A stretch of DNA of 64,000 nt from Rosa chinensis (Eukaryota; Streptophyta; Magnoliopsida; Rosales; Rosaceae): positions 5,001 to 69,000 of the forward strand of contig NC_037089.1 of the NCBI RefSeq assembly GCF_002994745.2, in the 5' to 3' direction. The translations under genes and the position numbers were made by a program. Position 1 is the stretch's first letter. Every line of letters starts with the position of its first letter. Shown here piece by piece: positions 33,378 through 44,689 of the stretch. Under the pieces are notes generated by a model. That model worked only from the letters and a program-made list of their open reading frames with translations, had not been told where the DNA came from and did no database searches.

Positions 33378-33745
33378 CAAAGCGTAGCTTTGTGCCGTAT
33401 ATCAAGCATAATTAGTGCGAGTGCGTCGTCCATCTAGAATTGGTTGGAGTGAACGCTTTTGCCCTTTCGGGTGGGCCCCTGCTAGGCCCGCCAGGGAGTC
33501 CCCCACTCCCCAGCCACGACGGACCTCCGGATGGTCGGTAAATTGTTTGTTGAGGGGGAGCTGCACGGAGCAGAGGGTGTTGGGTAGCGAGCCCAATCTT
33601 TGGTACCCAAGCGTCGGGGTTAACTGCCGGATCAATGGCTGCTGTGGGCTGTGTTAACTAGTCCCTTTACTATTTCTCGGAGGACAAACTTGACTGCAAT
33701 GTCGCGTAGCGGTCATTGTCATTATGAGTATCTGCCTTACCGCTT
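33378..33745 (-). repeat. A-type 3'UTR module inside element G
   Basis: The reverse complement matches the 3'UTRs at 2,565-3,004 and 3,550-3,942 in order: gacattgcagtcaag, ggttaac, cagttaaccccgacgcttgggtac, then gtgggggactccctgg and gcgcactcgcactaattatgc. It is joined, through the nested solo LTR, to an A-type PPT and LTR start at 29,036-29,139. Confidence 0.75.
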
Positions 33746-35330
33746 GGCGGTGACCATAGACTCGTAAAGTTTGTACTTGTATGAAACATGACAAACAAAT
33801 AGAGCAAGTAATAAAATTTTGTTTGAGTGACCCATATTTATTTAATTTTGCAATTAAATAGAAGCATGGCATGTGCAGCATGTACTTGTAGTAAAGTTGC
33901 TAATATCATTTTTACATTTTTGTAGATATGCTTAAGGATCATTGAGATCGGTATGTGAAGCATGGCATATCTAGCATGTGAGGTCTAGAAAGTGTTGCCA
34001 AATCTACGAAATGTTGTTAGCATGCTCAAAAGTTTATGGAAGCATGAAAAAGCATATCAAGTGTGATATATTGTAGTCATGCTTAGAAGTAGTAAAAGAA
34101 TGTGATTGGCATGGCACTAGCTCAATTTGAAAGAGCGTAAAAGATAAGATATAGTTACTTATCTTATGCCGATTTGGGGGCTAGCGGAGTTGGCCGAGCA
34201 TGACGGTCCATTGCTTGTGGCGGATAAAGTACTCCGAAAATGTCCGTCAACTCGTAGTTGCGGTTGAATGCTCAATAGAAATAGTTTTGAATTTCCTTGA
34301 AACAAAATAGATGATTAATATGTGGATTTGTAAGATCACCATCGGCAACTTGCACAAGTGCTTTGATAAAATAGACAAGTTATTTGAATATATGTATCAA
34401 TTGAGCAAAGTGTATAAGCCATGTTTATAGCTAGTTGACGACAAATGTATATGTGCATCTATTTTGAATGTCGAATTTGCAGGAGGCATGCAAACTCTCA
34501 TTATATGTGATGACAATTGAAACATGGCCGTGATGACAGCATTTATATGTGAATGTATATGGCCCAAGTGACAAAAATCACTTTGATATACGCATGCAAT
34601 AGCCTATATATATGTGTGTATATAAGTTCGCGCCCATAAAATATATATGTGGTTAGCAGCATGAGATTTGACAACTTTTTACACACTAAAGAAGATAAAT
34701 GTTCAGGTGGCACAAGGTCAATCATTTGCATGCTTCTGATATGAATTTGAAGTTGGTGATGATATTTTTAGAGAAACATTCTGAGTGAGATGGCGTGTTG
34801 CATGGTCATGTGGTTTGTGTGCGTAGCACATATATGACATAGTGGCTATGTTTAGACAACCATTCTCTAATAATTAGTGTTGTGTGCATGCCTCTAGACT
34901 TTTACATGCCTATGCCTATGACGTGATAATCATTTTTTAATTGAGCAAATTATGTAAGCAATACACACGTTGATGATGTACATATATATATCCAGCTCGA
35001 ATATAATTGAATGCAGATTTGTCACGGAAACATGGTTTTCACTTTTCAGTGAGTTAGCTAGCATGCTTGACAAAATGAAAAACCTGTACCCGTAAGTGTT
35101 TACTTGTATGGCATGTAGTATATGCATGAACAATATATGAGTGCAGCTGGCAGATTGTGCCCGAGGAGCATATGTATAAAGCATAGATATATGTGGCGCT
35201 TGCATAGGTGGACCAAGCGTCAAGGGGTATTATGCTATTGATAAGTGGCAGTAGAGCTATATATTATATTTACAAATAATAGCTTGGCTGTACGTGTAGA
35301 ATAAAGGCATGTGTTGTTCACAGTTCTTCG
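33746..35330 (-). other. Element G interior, AT-rich part
   Basis: About 1.6 kb, non-coding. The portion near 33,840-34,180 closely matches element H (13,150-13,370, complement), e.g. cttaagcatatctacaaaaatg versus cttaagcatgtttacaaaaatg, so it belongs to the family core. Confidence 0.6.
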
Positions 35331-36760
35331 TGTATATATATCAGTAGCAGATAGATTAAAAGCAGAAGCACGCGGTGCTCGCATCAGTATGAGATATCAG
35401 TAAATGGGGGAGTAGAGATGGAGGGGAACTTAGCTTAAAGTTTATGCTCGAATCAAGTGAAATTTGTTGATGAAACCTTTGTTCTTGGTGAAGAACACAA
35501 GCCTGGGTTTCTCGGAGAAAAGCTAGTGCTGCGGGGCTGGCTCTGGCGGTTGCTAGACGGCTGTTAGCCTCGTTGGCCGCTAGCGCTGATGGGTTGGCGC
35601 TGACGTTAACAAGAGATGATTGAGCGCTGGGTGATGACCGCAAGGCACTGACGTTTCATTGCTGCCTGAAGAACAGAGGTTCTTTGGCGGTGCCCTGCTT
35701 GATGGATTGACGTGGTGATGATCAAGCATCACGGGCTACAAGGAATCAAAGCTTGGCGGAGGCTCTTGGCGGTGCAACGAGCAAAGGAGGAGGCTGGGTG
35801 CCCAAAGCATACCTCCGGGTGTCCAGCGTAAATTGACATCCTCCCCCTTTTTTTATGGTCAATATCACCGAGACATGGCTTGAGAAGCGAAGTCAGCGCT
35901 GGTTGTTGCTGCTGGAGGTTGGCGAAGCTTGTGCTGGCGGTTGACGCTAGCTGCTGCTGGCGTTGGATTACCGCTGGGAGTGGGGTTGCCATTGGTTACT
36001 GCTGGGTTTTTGCTGATGCTAGCGGTGGATTACCGCTGGGCTCTTTTACTGCTGATGCCAGCGCCGCCGCTTTGCCTGTGACCGCAAGGCGAAAAGGATG
36101 ATTGTAGCAGATGATTACAAGGATTCCAAAGCTTAGCGGTGGTTTTGTGCAGCGGTGATGATGGTTTTCCAGCTGAGGTTTTCCCGGCGGAGGAAGTGAT
36201 GGCCAGCGGAGGGGCTCCGCCAATGTCTTAGCAGAGGTGCCTCACGATGATCGAAGATAGCACTTGGAGGTCGGCGGAGGCCTGGAGCTCGGCGGAGATG
36301 GAGTTTGACAAGCGGAGGAGGGCCGCTGACTGATATGGGCGGAAGAATGTGCCGCTGACAGAAGTTCCGCCGCTGGTAGAGTTGCTGCTGGGCCTCTGGG
36401 TGCTGGCGGGCCAGGATTCTGAGCACTGACCTGGCTGGCGGTTCCGCTAGTGGTGACTAGTGGAGGTTTAGCCGCTGGTCATGGTCGGCGGAGACTCCCC
36501 AGCGGAGGTGCTGAATGGAGGTTGCTCGGTGGTGCAGTCCAGCAGAGGAGAAGTTCGGCAGAGCAGACCTCGCTGATGGAACTTTGGTCGGCGGAGGAGA
36601 AGCTCCGCGGTGAAGACCAGCGGTGATGAGGCTGGCGGAGCGGAGCAGAGGTTGCTGACCACTGGGCATAGCTAGCGGTGGTGTGCCGCCGGTGTTGATG
36701 ATCGAAGAATGGGCATGGGTGTCCAGAGTAAATAGCCGCCCCAAAGTTTTTTTTTTTTTT
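35331..36760 (-). other. Element G interior, GC-rich part
   Basis: About 1.4 kb rich in gcggaggag and ccgctgg words, giving Pro/Ser-rich minus-strand frames of 60-97 codons that do not join or show a domain. Element H has a comparable part at about 10,600-11,550 without conserved frames, arguing against coding. Confidence 0.5.
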
Positions 36761-37129
36761 TTGAGTTCAGCGTTGACTTTCGTTGTTGGTGTTGATTATT
36801 TGTTGACCATGTTTGCTCGTCGTTGACCGAACTTGATCAGCCCCGAAGGGCATTGACCGGCTCAAGTTATGAGTGGGTGTAGCGTTGACTTTTCTTTAAC
36901 TTAAAACCTTGCACTGGGAACAAATTTATGTTGAAAAAAAATATTTTGTTACCGCCAAGGATGGGGCTGGGTGCAATGCTTGCCAGCAGTTTATATAATA
37001 ATTCAAAGAAGAGAAAAAAGAAAATGGCAGTGAGCAATTTTTATAACTCAAAGAAGAGAAGAAAGAACTCTTTTGAGCTTCGTTAAGATGACTTAACTCA
37101 ATGGTAAGTGACGAAGCCTCTGTGTTGGC

Positions 37130-37147
37130 TTCCCACAGACGGCGCCA
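37130..37147 (-). promoter_or_regulatory. Primer-binding site, element G
   Basis: Minus strand tggcgccgtctgtgggaa, one base inside the right LTR; identical to element A's site. Confidence 0.9.
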
Positions 37148-37148
37148 A

Positions 37149-37638
37149 TGTTAACGTTAGTGATCCGTGGGATCTCTAGTTAGCTTTAGAAAGAGAGAGA
37201 GAGAGTGACACGAGATGTATAGTGGTTCGTCTCCCGCCTTAGCGGGAAACTACGTCCACTTGAATGTTACACTAGTGTGTTGAGCCTTGCGGCCCAAGGG
37301 GGTTACAAAAGATGTAATGGGATTGTTTTAGTTGTGGGAGGAGGCATTCCTTTTATAAGTGAAGGAAGTCATCTCCTTTACATGGTTTTCGATGTGGGAC
37401 AAGCAAAGATAACTATTCTAGTGTAGAAAGCCTAGTTGTGAGGGCATGTTGGCAAGGCCGGGAAGGTGGCTTCCCGGCGACGGATTTGCCACTTCTGGAT
37501 ACCGTGGCGTAGCTTGAACATAGGGCTACAAGATGCAAGTAGCGGTTGGGCCTCACCATGGCTTATGGGTGTCCCAAAGAGGGTGTTACTTATGCTTGGT
37601 GAGATAGCAAACTAGTCATGCTAGTAGAGGTATCTACA
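37149..37638 (-). repeat. 5' LTR of element G
   Basis: A 490-bp partner of 27,297-27,788; by eye about eight substitutions, nearly all transitions, plus a shorter AG run. Confidence 0.93.
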
Positions 37639-37643
37639 CTAAT

Positions 37644-38028
37644 TAAATAACCAAATCGCCATAAAACACAAAGATGAATATTTGTTTTCTTCTTTTTCAC
37701 AAACATTGGATTTGTGGGCGATCCTCAAACGGTCATTGCTATATACAGGGATTTGTGGCGTGCACCTAGACTCTTATTATACTTATCATTTTCTCTGATA
37801 ATGACAAACTCAGACTATGTTAAACAAAGACGTCTTAGAGAAGCATATATTTATGATTCATTCATTTTATAAGTACGTAGTTATAGCGAAAGCGGACAAA
37901 ATAACTAGATTATCTTGGAATGTGTCAACATTTTGTTAGGGATGATAGCCAGCAATGTGTCAAGCTAGCATTTGAACTTTTACCTTTTTTAAGCACGTAT
38001 ATATATAATACTGCTGAAGAGAACTTAC
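37644..38028. other. CACTA interior, intron-like sequence
   Basis: About 385 bp of AT-rich sequence between the element G insertion and the exon at 38,029. It looks like intron sequence of a captured gene fragment; nothing else is seen. Confidence 0.4.
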
Positions 38029-38850
38029 CAGTGATCTTAGCAACTCTTGCGAGACCTGTATGAAAACAGAGTCAAGGAAGAAGTGATTTAGCTTCAAGAA
38101 TGGTAATGAATAGCTACAACATAACCCTCATGTTTGGGTGAATCAAAAGTAATTCAGAAAAACAGAACGGAGTACTAAAAGTGGTGCCAATAAAACTTAC
38201 TACGTTTCAAGTACTCACGGAAACCTGCAAAATGCATTAGTCTAGTGTTAATAAGAGATTCAGAACAACAGAAATCACCGCTCTCAAAACCAATAGAGAA
38301 TTGACAGAACCCAATATCAACGTATCCATATCGATTAGCCCATCCCTCGTGTGTATATCCTTAACTGAACTAACCCTACCGTGGAATCGTAATAGCACAG
38401 ATTTCTCAAAGCCTGACATACATTACGAACCAGAAACTAACAGAAATTCAGAATCGAAGCCATGAGATGAAGCATAAATGAATTCTAGACATTGAAGTCG
38501 AAACCCTAAAAAAGGATGCACACTAGTCGCGAGCATCTATAAGAAGAATCCATCATACCTCGCAAAGCAAAATAAAATCACAATCCGAAATCAGAAACCT
38601 GGCACAGTTAACCTAGGATGAGCAAGAAGAAAGGTACTGACCACTTGAAATCGACGCCATGGAGGTCAAGCTATACACGAATCGCTGCGAGTGAGATACA
38701 AGATCCAACGATGCTCAATTGAGGAAGAAAATGATTGAATCGGACGCGGATCATTCACGAACGGAGAGAGGTTTCAGAGAGAACAAAGGTCGCCGGAAAA
38801 AGAAATAGGCGGTGAGGGAGTGAACGGTGAACCACACTGAGTCGGCGAGT
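38029..38850 (-). pseudogene. Captured 5' gene fragment with three small exons
   Basis: On the minus strand a leader-like region (about 38,661-38,850) is followed by an ATG at 38,660 and exon 1 (to 38,642, donor GTCAGT). Exon 2 is 38,201-38,224 (AG before, GTAAGT after) and exon 3 is 38,029-38,055 (AG before, GTAAGT after). All junctions are phase 1, and splicing gives MASISSGFREYLKRS followed by LARVAKITG without a stop. I do not recognise the protein. Splicing onward to the adenylate kinase exons would not keep frame, so they come from a different gene or the join is broken. Confidence 0.6.
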
Positions 38851-38855
38851 CGGAG

Positions 38856-41693
38856 TGACAGGACCCGCCCCGTATTTCACCTTGAAATCCGAAGTGACCC
38901 TGCGGGGCCCACCTTAGAAGAAATTCTACCAAAAGTTTGGCGGAACTTCCCCTAAAATGGGCTACCCAAACCTGTAGAAAACATTTACACTCCTCAATCA
39001 ATTCATCCTTATGCTCCTGGAGCCACCCTGCTCCCCAAATCAACATCAGTCTCCAATTCACAAAACACGCATCCCAACTCAAATATCATAAATCCCATAG
39101 GTAATCAGAGCAATTCTAACAGAAAGGTATAAGAGGAAAACCTAATTCAACGACAGATGCGGAAGCCATGCTGTTGACTATGCCTCAACTCCGTGTACGC
39201 CCGACCTCAACCAATTCGCCTGCAAACTGGGCATTTGAAACCGAAGGGCCCAGGGGAAAGTACATAAAATACGTTAGCGTGAGTGGACAAAAATAAACAA
39301 TTTTTAAACCAAGTGGATTTTATACTTTCCCAAATATATATTTCCTTAAAAACTCTCGATGCATGTAACGATTCAGAAAACAATTCACGAGAAGCCCTAC
39401 TCAAGAAAAACCGATTAGCCCCGCTAGTCACAAACATCCGAGAGGAAAGATCGAAACTCCGATACTCGACAGGATAAAACCAGCCCCGCTGGTTACAAGG
39501 AAATCAGACTAGGCCCCACTAGTCGAGAAATGGTAAGATATAAGGAAGAGATATCACCATACGGGAAATGGAGCCTCTCAGGCTCTACCTACCCTCAACT
39601 GCCACTCACACATAGATTGTGCGAGGAGGAGAACTAATAACCTCAACTTCCACTCACACATAGATTGTGCGAGGAGGAGACCAAATGACCTCGACTGCCA
39701 CCCACGTGAGGAGGAGAATAAATCACCTCTACTGCCACTCACCAACACAAAGTAGGTGAGGAGGAGAACAAGCTACCTCAACTGCCACTCACCAACACAA
39801 AGTCAGTGAGGAGGAGACCTAATAACATAACCCGCGTATGGTGAGGAAAAATCATCGAAAACCAGTAAATCCATGTAGCTTCCCCATATTTCTCACGAGA
39901 TAGAAACCATGTATTCAACGACGTGACCCCGCACGTCAAGATTACTCTCAATCTCAAAATGGATAAGTGAGAAATAGGAATAAATCGACGGCGTGTCCCA
40001 CACGCCCAAAATATTCTTATATCCGTAACCGAAACCGGAAATTAATATAAGAAAATCCCATTTCCAAAAAAAATCTCTCAAAATCTCCAAGAAACCAACC
40101 AAATCCAAAATCCTTAATTAGGCACTTCCGATGCCAAAACCAAAGGTCAATAAATAAATGAGAAAATCCAACTCCATCAAAACTCATCTCGAGAACCTTC
40201 CAGGAACTTAAATCGGCATTTAGAAATATACTTAATTTCGGAAAATTACCTCGGAAATAAGCAATTTGTCAAATAATATTATAAATCTTAATCAACCTTT
40301 GAAACTCATTATCAAGAGCAAATCCACGAGATAAACCGAGATCGAATTTCCGAAAATCAAATCATTTGCTCAATAAGTAATATGATTAAAACTAGAGCAT
40401 TATTTAAGAAAAAAATTGCATGCATCAATATTAAAAAATAAAAGTCCACTCACAGTACTATTGGGCAACCACGCAAACGAGTTCCTTCATCTAACCGTAG
40501 CTCGCGACATTGCCCTGTACACAATTATATTTCCGTAAACGGCAATCCGATAAAATAATTACGAACTTAAACGAAATCCGAAAATCTCTATCTCCATTAC
40601 TTCTCAAATTCACCCCAAACCTCTTCCACAACACCAATTCCTCAATTTATATATTCCACAACGAAAACGAGGGAGATCCAACGGCCGGATTTTCCACAAT
40701 TCAATCACAAAACTCCAAATTTCGGAAATTCACAAACAATTCCAAACTCCTCCAAAATTCACCAAACTTCACATACAAGCTCTATGATAATTATAGAATT
40801 TAACTAGCCAGAAATTGAAATTAAAAGCTACCCTAGCCGCCGTTACAGCCGCCCACAGTGGCGGCGCCGCCGCCACTGCCACCAACTCCAATGGACACCA
40901 AAATTTGACAGCGGCACCTACTCAACACACTGATTCAACTTCTCAACTACAACATTCCCAAATAACAATTAAAAACGGCCGAAATCGATCAATGAACAAA
41001 ACCCAGAAATCCTCAAGAACCCTAGAATTTCAATTCGTCGATTCGGCATCTACACAATAAATCGTGATACAAGGCCATAGGGGAAATGATCAGTGATGAA
41101 AACCGAACCTTCGACGGTGAGATGGGGACCGGAGGTGGCCGAAACCGCCGGAAATCGGCAAAAACCTCAAATTGCAGCCGGAGGGGATTTTGCTTCGATC
41201 CGTGCTTTTCCGGTCAAATCGTCGAAAACCAAGGTTACTAGGGTGATCGGAGGGAGGAGGCGCTCCTCTGATGACCGGTGGCACGCCGGTTGGTGGCCGG
41301 AAAGTGGCAAATCGAAAGGGAGAAGAAAAATGGCCGAACCGGAGAAGAGAGAGGTCGGGGGAGAGGAGAGAGAAGAGGAAGGGTGGGTTTCCGGAAATGG
41401 AAACCTACCCTGGGTAAATTTCTATTTTAATCAAAAATTACCATGAACAGTAACTTCACATTTTTGGCCATAACTCTCGCATACTAAGTCCGATTTTTAC
41501 GCACCACATATGCACGCGCTCGGTTTAACGTCCCCTACAACTTTCATGAAGAACCTTTCCTCAAATTTTGACCCGAACAAAAAGTCAACTTTTAGGGCCA
41601 CTAAAATACCGAATTAGGGTAAAAAGTAAGAGCACTTGTCGTTTACCGTCCAAATGACTAGTAAACGGGTAAGTGAAAATACGGGATGTTACA
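38856..41693 (+). repeat. Solo LTR, Tekay/Del-like, in the CACTA
   Basis: A 2,838-bp sequence from TGACAGGACCCGCCCC to GGGATGTTACA, with the duplication CGGAG at 38,851-38,855 and 41,694-41,698. It is homologous along its length to the solo LTR at 60,665-63,385. Its 5' part contains short direct repeats around cctcaactgccactcac (39,590-39,790). Open frames at 41,093-41,446 are LTR sequence. Confidence 0.93.
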
Positions 41694-41698
41694 CGGAG

Positions 41699-42060
41699 TC
41701 TATGGACTCTGAGATGAAATCAATTATAGATCTCGTAAGGATTTCATAGTCGGCGTCTTCCTTTCTTTTTTGTTTAATATACTTCGATCCCAAAACAGGA
41801 AAGAGGAAGAGTGGATCTGAACAGAGGGTTGAATGGGAAGAGGAAGAGTCACTGTATAGATGAGGTCGTCGAGATCTTTGCCAGGGTGGTCGGAGGTTTT
41901 GTAGAGGGAGGAGAGCTCAATGTCGGGATTGACTGCGAGAATTTTGAGAGAGAGAGAGAGAGAGAGGAAGACTTGAGAAACTCTTAATGGAGTCGGGCTT
42001 AGACAAATGAAAGGTAGAAGGCAATTTTGCCTTGGACAAAAAAACCCAAAAAATAAATGA
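41699..42060. other. CACTA interior, right part
   Basis: About 360 bp containing a (AG)n run near 41,947; a minus-strand frame of 121 codons (41,724-42,089) shows no known domain. It may be leader sequence of the captured fragment to its left. Confidence 0.35.
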
Positions 42061-42631
42061 GTTGACTCCCACATGTAATCAGACAACACAATTACGTCAA
42101 ATTAGTTGTCTGATGCTGACCACTCTTTTACTCAACTAGGGTTTTTACCAATTTTTAGAGGGAAATACGTTAATCGATTGGGAGGGAAATTTCTAAAATT
42201 TCAGTCCAACTCATTCAGACGACAGAATTTTCTTATCACTGTTGTTTGAATAAGTCAAGCTTTGAGGCTTCAGAGGAATGAAATTCTCTACCTTTCAGTC
42301 CAACTCATTCACGACAGAATACTGTTGTTTGAATAAGTCAACCTTTGAGTCTTCAGAGGAATGAAATTCTCTACCTAGAGCCAACAACATCAAAATGTTG
42401 TTTCAATAAGAGCCTTCAGAGGAATGAAATTATAGGTACATCTCTATCTGCAAGTAACAACATTAAAATGTTGTCTGAATGTCACCCATTTACTCAAAAT
42501 GAAAAAACTGTGTTTCAGTGGGTATTCAAACAACAGAGTTAGGTTTGTCTGTTGTCTGAAAATTTCAGACAACAGAAAATTAGCTTTCTGTCGTCTGACA
42601 TCTATTGTATGATTGAGTTATTGGCATAGTG
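42061..42631. repeat. CACTA right terminus and subterminal repeats
   Basis: Multiple diverged copies of tcagacgacaga and ctgttgtttgaa, with a longer direct repeat of about 85 bp (accattcagacgaca...gaatgaaattctctacct, at about 42,205 and 42,295). The last 20 bases mirror the left end. Confidence 0.85.
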
Positions 42632-44664
42632 TGAGGGGTCATTATCTTGTGACAGTTTGGCCCTTCCTCTGTTCAAAGCTTTATATGTATCCCAAAATAA
42701 TACGCTAACTGAGGCCCCGGTGTCTACGAGTACCCGGGACATTATGTAATGGTCCATTTGCAGCGTGATCAAGAAGGGATCATCATGGGGCATCTTTAGA
42801 TCAGCTTCTTCCTCCTGCAGGAATGTGACAGATTTCCACCCGATGTTGCCATCTTGTTGCGGGGCCTTGTGGAAATTGAAAACTTCCGGGTGGCCGAAAC
42901 TGGAATTTCTCTTCTTCCTCCGTGGAGGTAAATCCTTCGGGCCTCCACCGTGGATCATGAAGATCTGGCCATATACGTCGATAGCTCCTATCTCTTTAGC
43001 GGGTAGGTACCGCTGAAGCTTGCCCTTCTGAATTAGTGATTCGATCGCATTCTTTAAAGCCATGCAGAGGTTGGTATTGTGCCCGGCATCTTCATGGTAT
43101 GTACAGAACCTTCTGGTATCCTGCTGGGTAAGTTTACTCTTCGGGAACTTCCTCGGTGGTGGTCCAGGTATTTCATCCTTGTTCTCGTTCCATATAGTTT
43201 CATATGAAGCGTTGAGGATAGTAAAGACCTCATACCGGGGTGGTGGTGGTGTTCGCAGGGCCTGTCGTGCCCTTTCTTCCCGGCGAGTCTGAGTGGTCGC
43301 GTAACCACTAGACCTGGACAAGGACTCTTTGCTTCTCTTGCTTGAGGTATGGGGTGATCGATCCTGATTATGGACCCACTCCCTCTTTCGTGGCTCATCC
43401 CTGACCACTGGGGCCGGGCTGAAGACCCTTAGCTCTGCTCTGACGTTATCCCCACACGTTTCGAATTCAGCTTGAGCGTGCCTGATGGCTACACGTCGTA
43501 GCTTGCCAGGGGGTGATGGATAATTCCATAGAGAAACTCTCCGCGCCTTAAGCCCCTCCTGAAAGCCAGCTCACCCAGCTCTTTGTTAAGGTCCCGGCAC
43601 TTAGCGGTAGCCGCCTGCCATTGGTTAAAGAAGGACTTCAAGGTTTCATTTTTCCCCTGTTGAATCTTTAGCAGCCCCTTTGGGGTATGTATCCCATCAG
43701 TACGTAAGATGAATCGAGCTACGAACTTGTCGGCGAGGTCCTTGAAATTCCCTACAGAACCGGCTGGCAGTTCGTAGAACGAACTCAAAGCTTCCCCTAA
43801 CAACGTCTCCTGGAACATATTACAACACACCTCATCTGTGTACCCTTTGGCGCTAGTTTGTGAGCGGAAAGCCTGTAGGTGCTGGTATGGGTCCCCTACT
43901 CCCGTATAGTCTATATTAAGTGGCTTTGATATGTTTGTTTGAATAGCGCCTCTAACCTGTTGGGTAAAAGGACCCAGAGGGTCCTCGTAAGTGGTCAGGG
44001 TTCGCCAGGTGTCCCTATTCTCTGCCGCCTCTACCCTTGCCTGCAGGGCATGCAAGGAGTTACTCATTTGCAAGAGTAACGTCGTGTTTGGATCAGTTAC
44101 CGGTGGGTCACTTTGAGCTGGCTGTGGTAATGGTGGTGGTGGCAAATACCTCAGGCTTTCCGAGAACAAGTCTACCGGTACCTAGATCATCCGGTGACCA
44201 CGTTCCATAGACTGAGTTGGAGCGAGGCTGGTGCCTCCCGTTACTAGGGCAGCATTTAAATCTGTTGCTACTTGGGATGCCCTAGCTAGGGCTTGGGTGA
44301 GTGTCTCGTTATGCTGGTGCCTTCTGTCCAGTGCTCGGGCCAGCGCGGTGTTTTCATCTTCCAGCTCCTGCAATCTCTGTTGCGAAAGGAGGTTTGTTTC
44401 CCTATCGGTTCTTTATTGTTCCCGATCGATCCTGGCTTGTTCCCGGAAGGCTGCGATCTCTGCTTGCATAGACTTCAACTCTGATACCGGGGCCACTTGG
44501 TCTTGGATGCCCGATGGGTCATCTACGTTCTACTGGTTCAAGAATCCGAGACCATGCGCCTCTCCTCCGACGCTTGGCGTCCCTGTTGATGAAGTACCCG
44601 GGGAGAATATCAGTGCCCGGGTGACACTTCTACCCTCACCTGCTGTTTCTTCAGGCTCAGTCAT
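42632..44664 (-). pseudogene. gag and protease N-terminus, element D
   Basis: It starts at ATG 44,662-44,664 (MTEPEETAGEG), 25 bases after the LTR. An N-terminal coiled coil (RLQELEDENTALARAL) is followed by a proline-rich stretch, the Retrotrans_gag core (NMFQETLLGEALSSFYELPA; FVARFILRTDGIHTPKGLL), the knuckle CTYHEDAGHNTNLC (near 43,090) and the protease active site RVLVDTGASVSVLF (near 42,715). Stops and at least two frameshifts break it. Protease continues at 25,037 across the CACTA. Confidence 0.85.
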
Positions 44665-44689
44665 GGATCTCCCCTATCTGGCACCCCAA

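Larger units (their letters stand above)
27297..37638 (-). mobile_element. Non-autonomous LTR element G (LARD-like)
   Basis: Two near-identical LTRs (27,297-27,788; 37,149-37,638), a tRNA-Asp-type PBS beside the right LTR, and the 5-bp duplication CTAAT on both sides (27,292-27,296; 37,639-37,643) define a complete element on the minus strand. Without its nested solo LTR it is about 6.1 kb. No gag, protease, RT or integrase motif is readable in any frame. The PBS is identical to element A's, so it probably uses the proteins of an A/B-type partner. By eye the LTRs differ at about eight sites, so insertion was fairly recent. Confidence 0.92.
25041..42631. mobile_element. CACTA-type DNA transposon carrying host gene fragments
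   Basis: Ends are inverted: cactatgccaaaaagttaatc at the left, and at the right the complement of cactatgccaataactcaatc. Each is flanked by the 3-bp duplication TGA (25,038-25,040; 42,632-42,634). CACTA starts, 3-bp duplications and dense subterminal repeats (tcagacgacaga in both orientations) are the hallmarks of the En/Spm group. Removing the nested G element and the solo LTR leaves about 4.4 kb. No transposase exon is recognisable, so it is non-autonomous. It carries adenylate kinase exons and a second spliced fragment. Confidence 0.9.

Noticed and set aside
36133..36744. Pro/Ser-rich minus-strand frames in element G as a possible gag
   Set aside because: No gag core or zinc knuckle, and element H does not keep these frames.
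41093..41446. 117-codon frame, with a similar frame at 62,790-62,990
   Set aside because: Both lie at the same place in two homologous solo LTRs; similarity follows from LTR homology and the frames differ in length and end.
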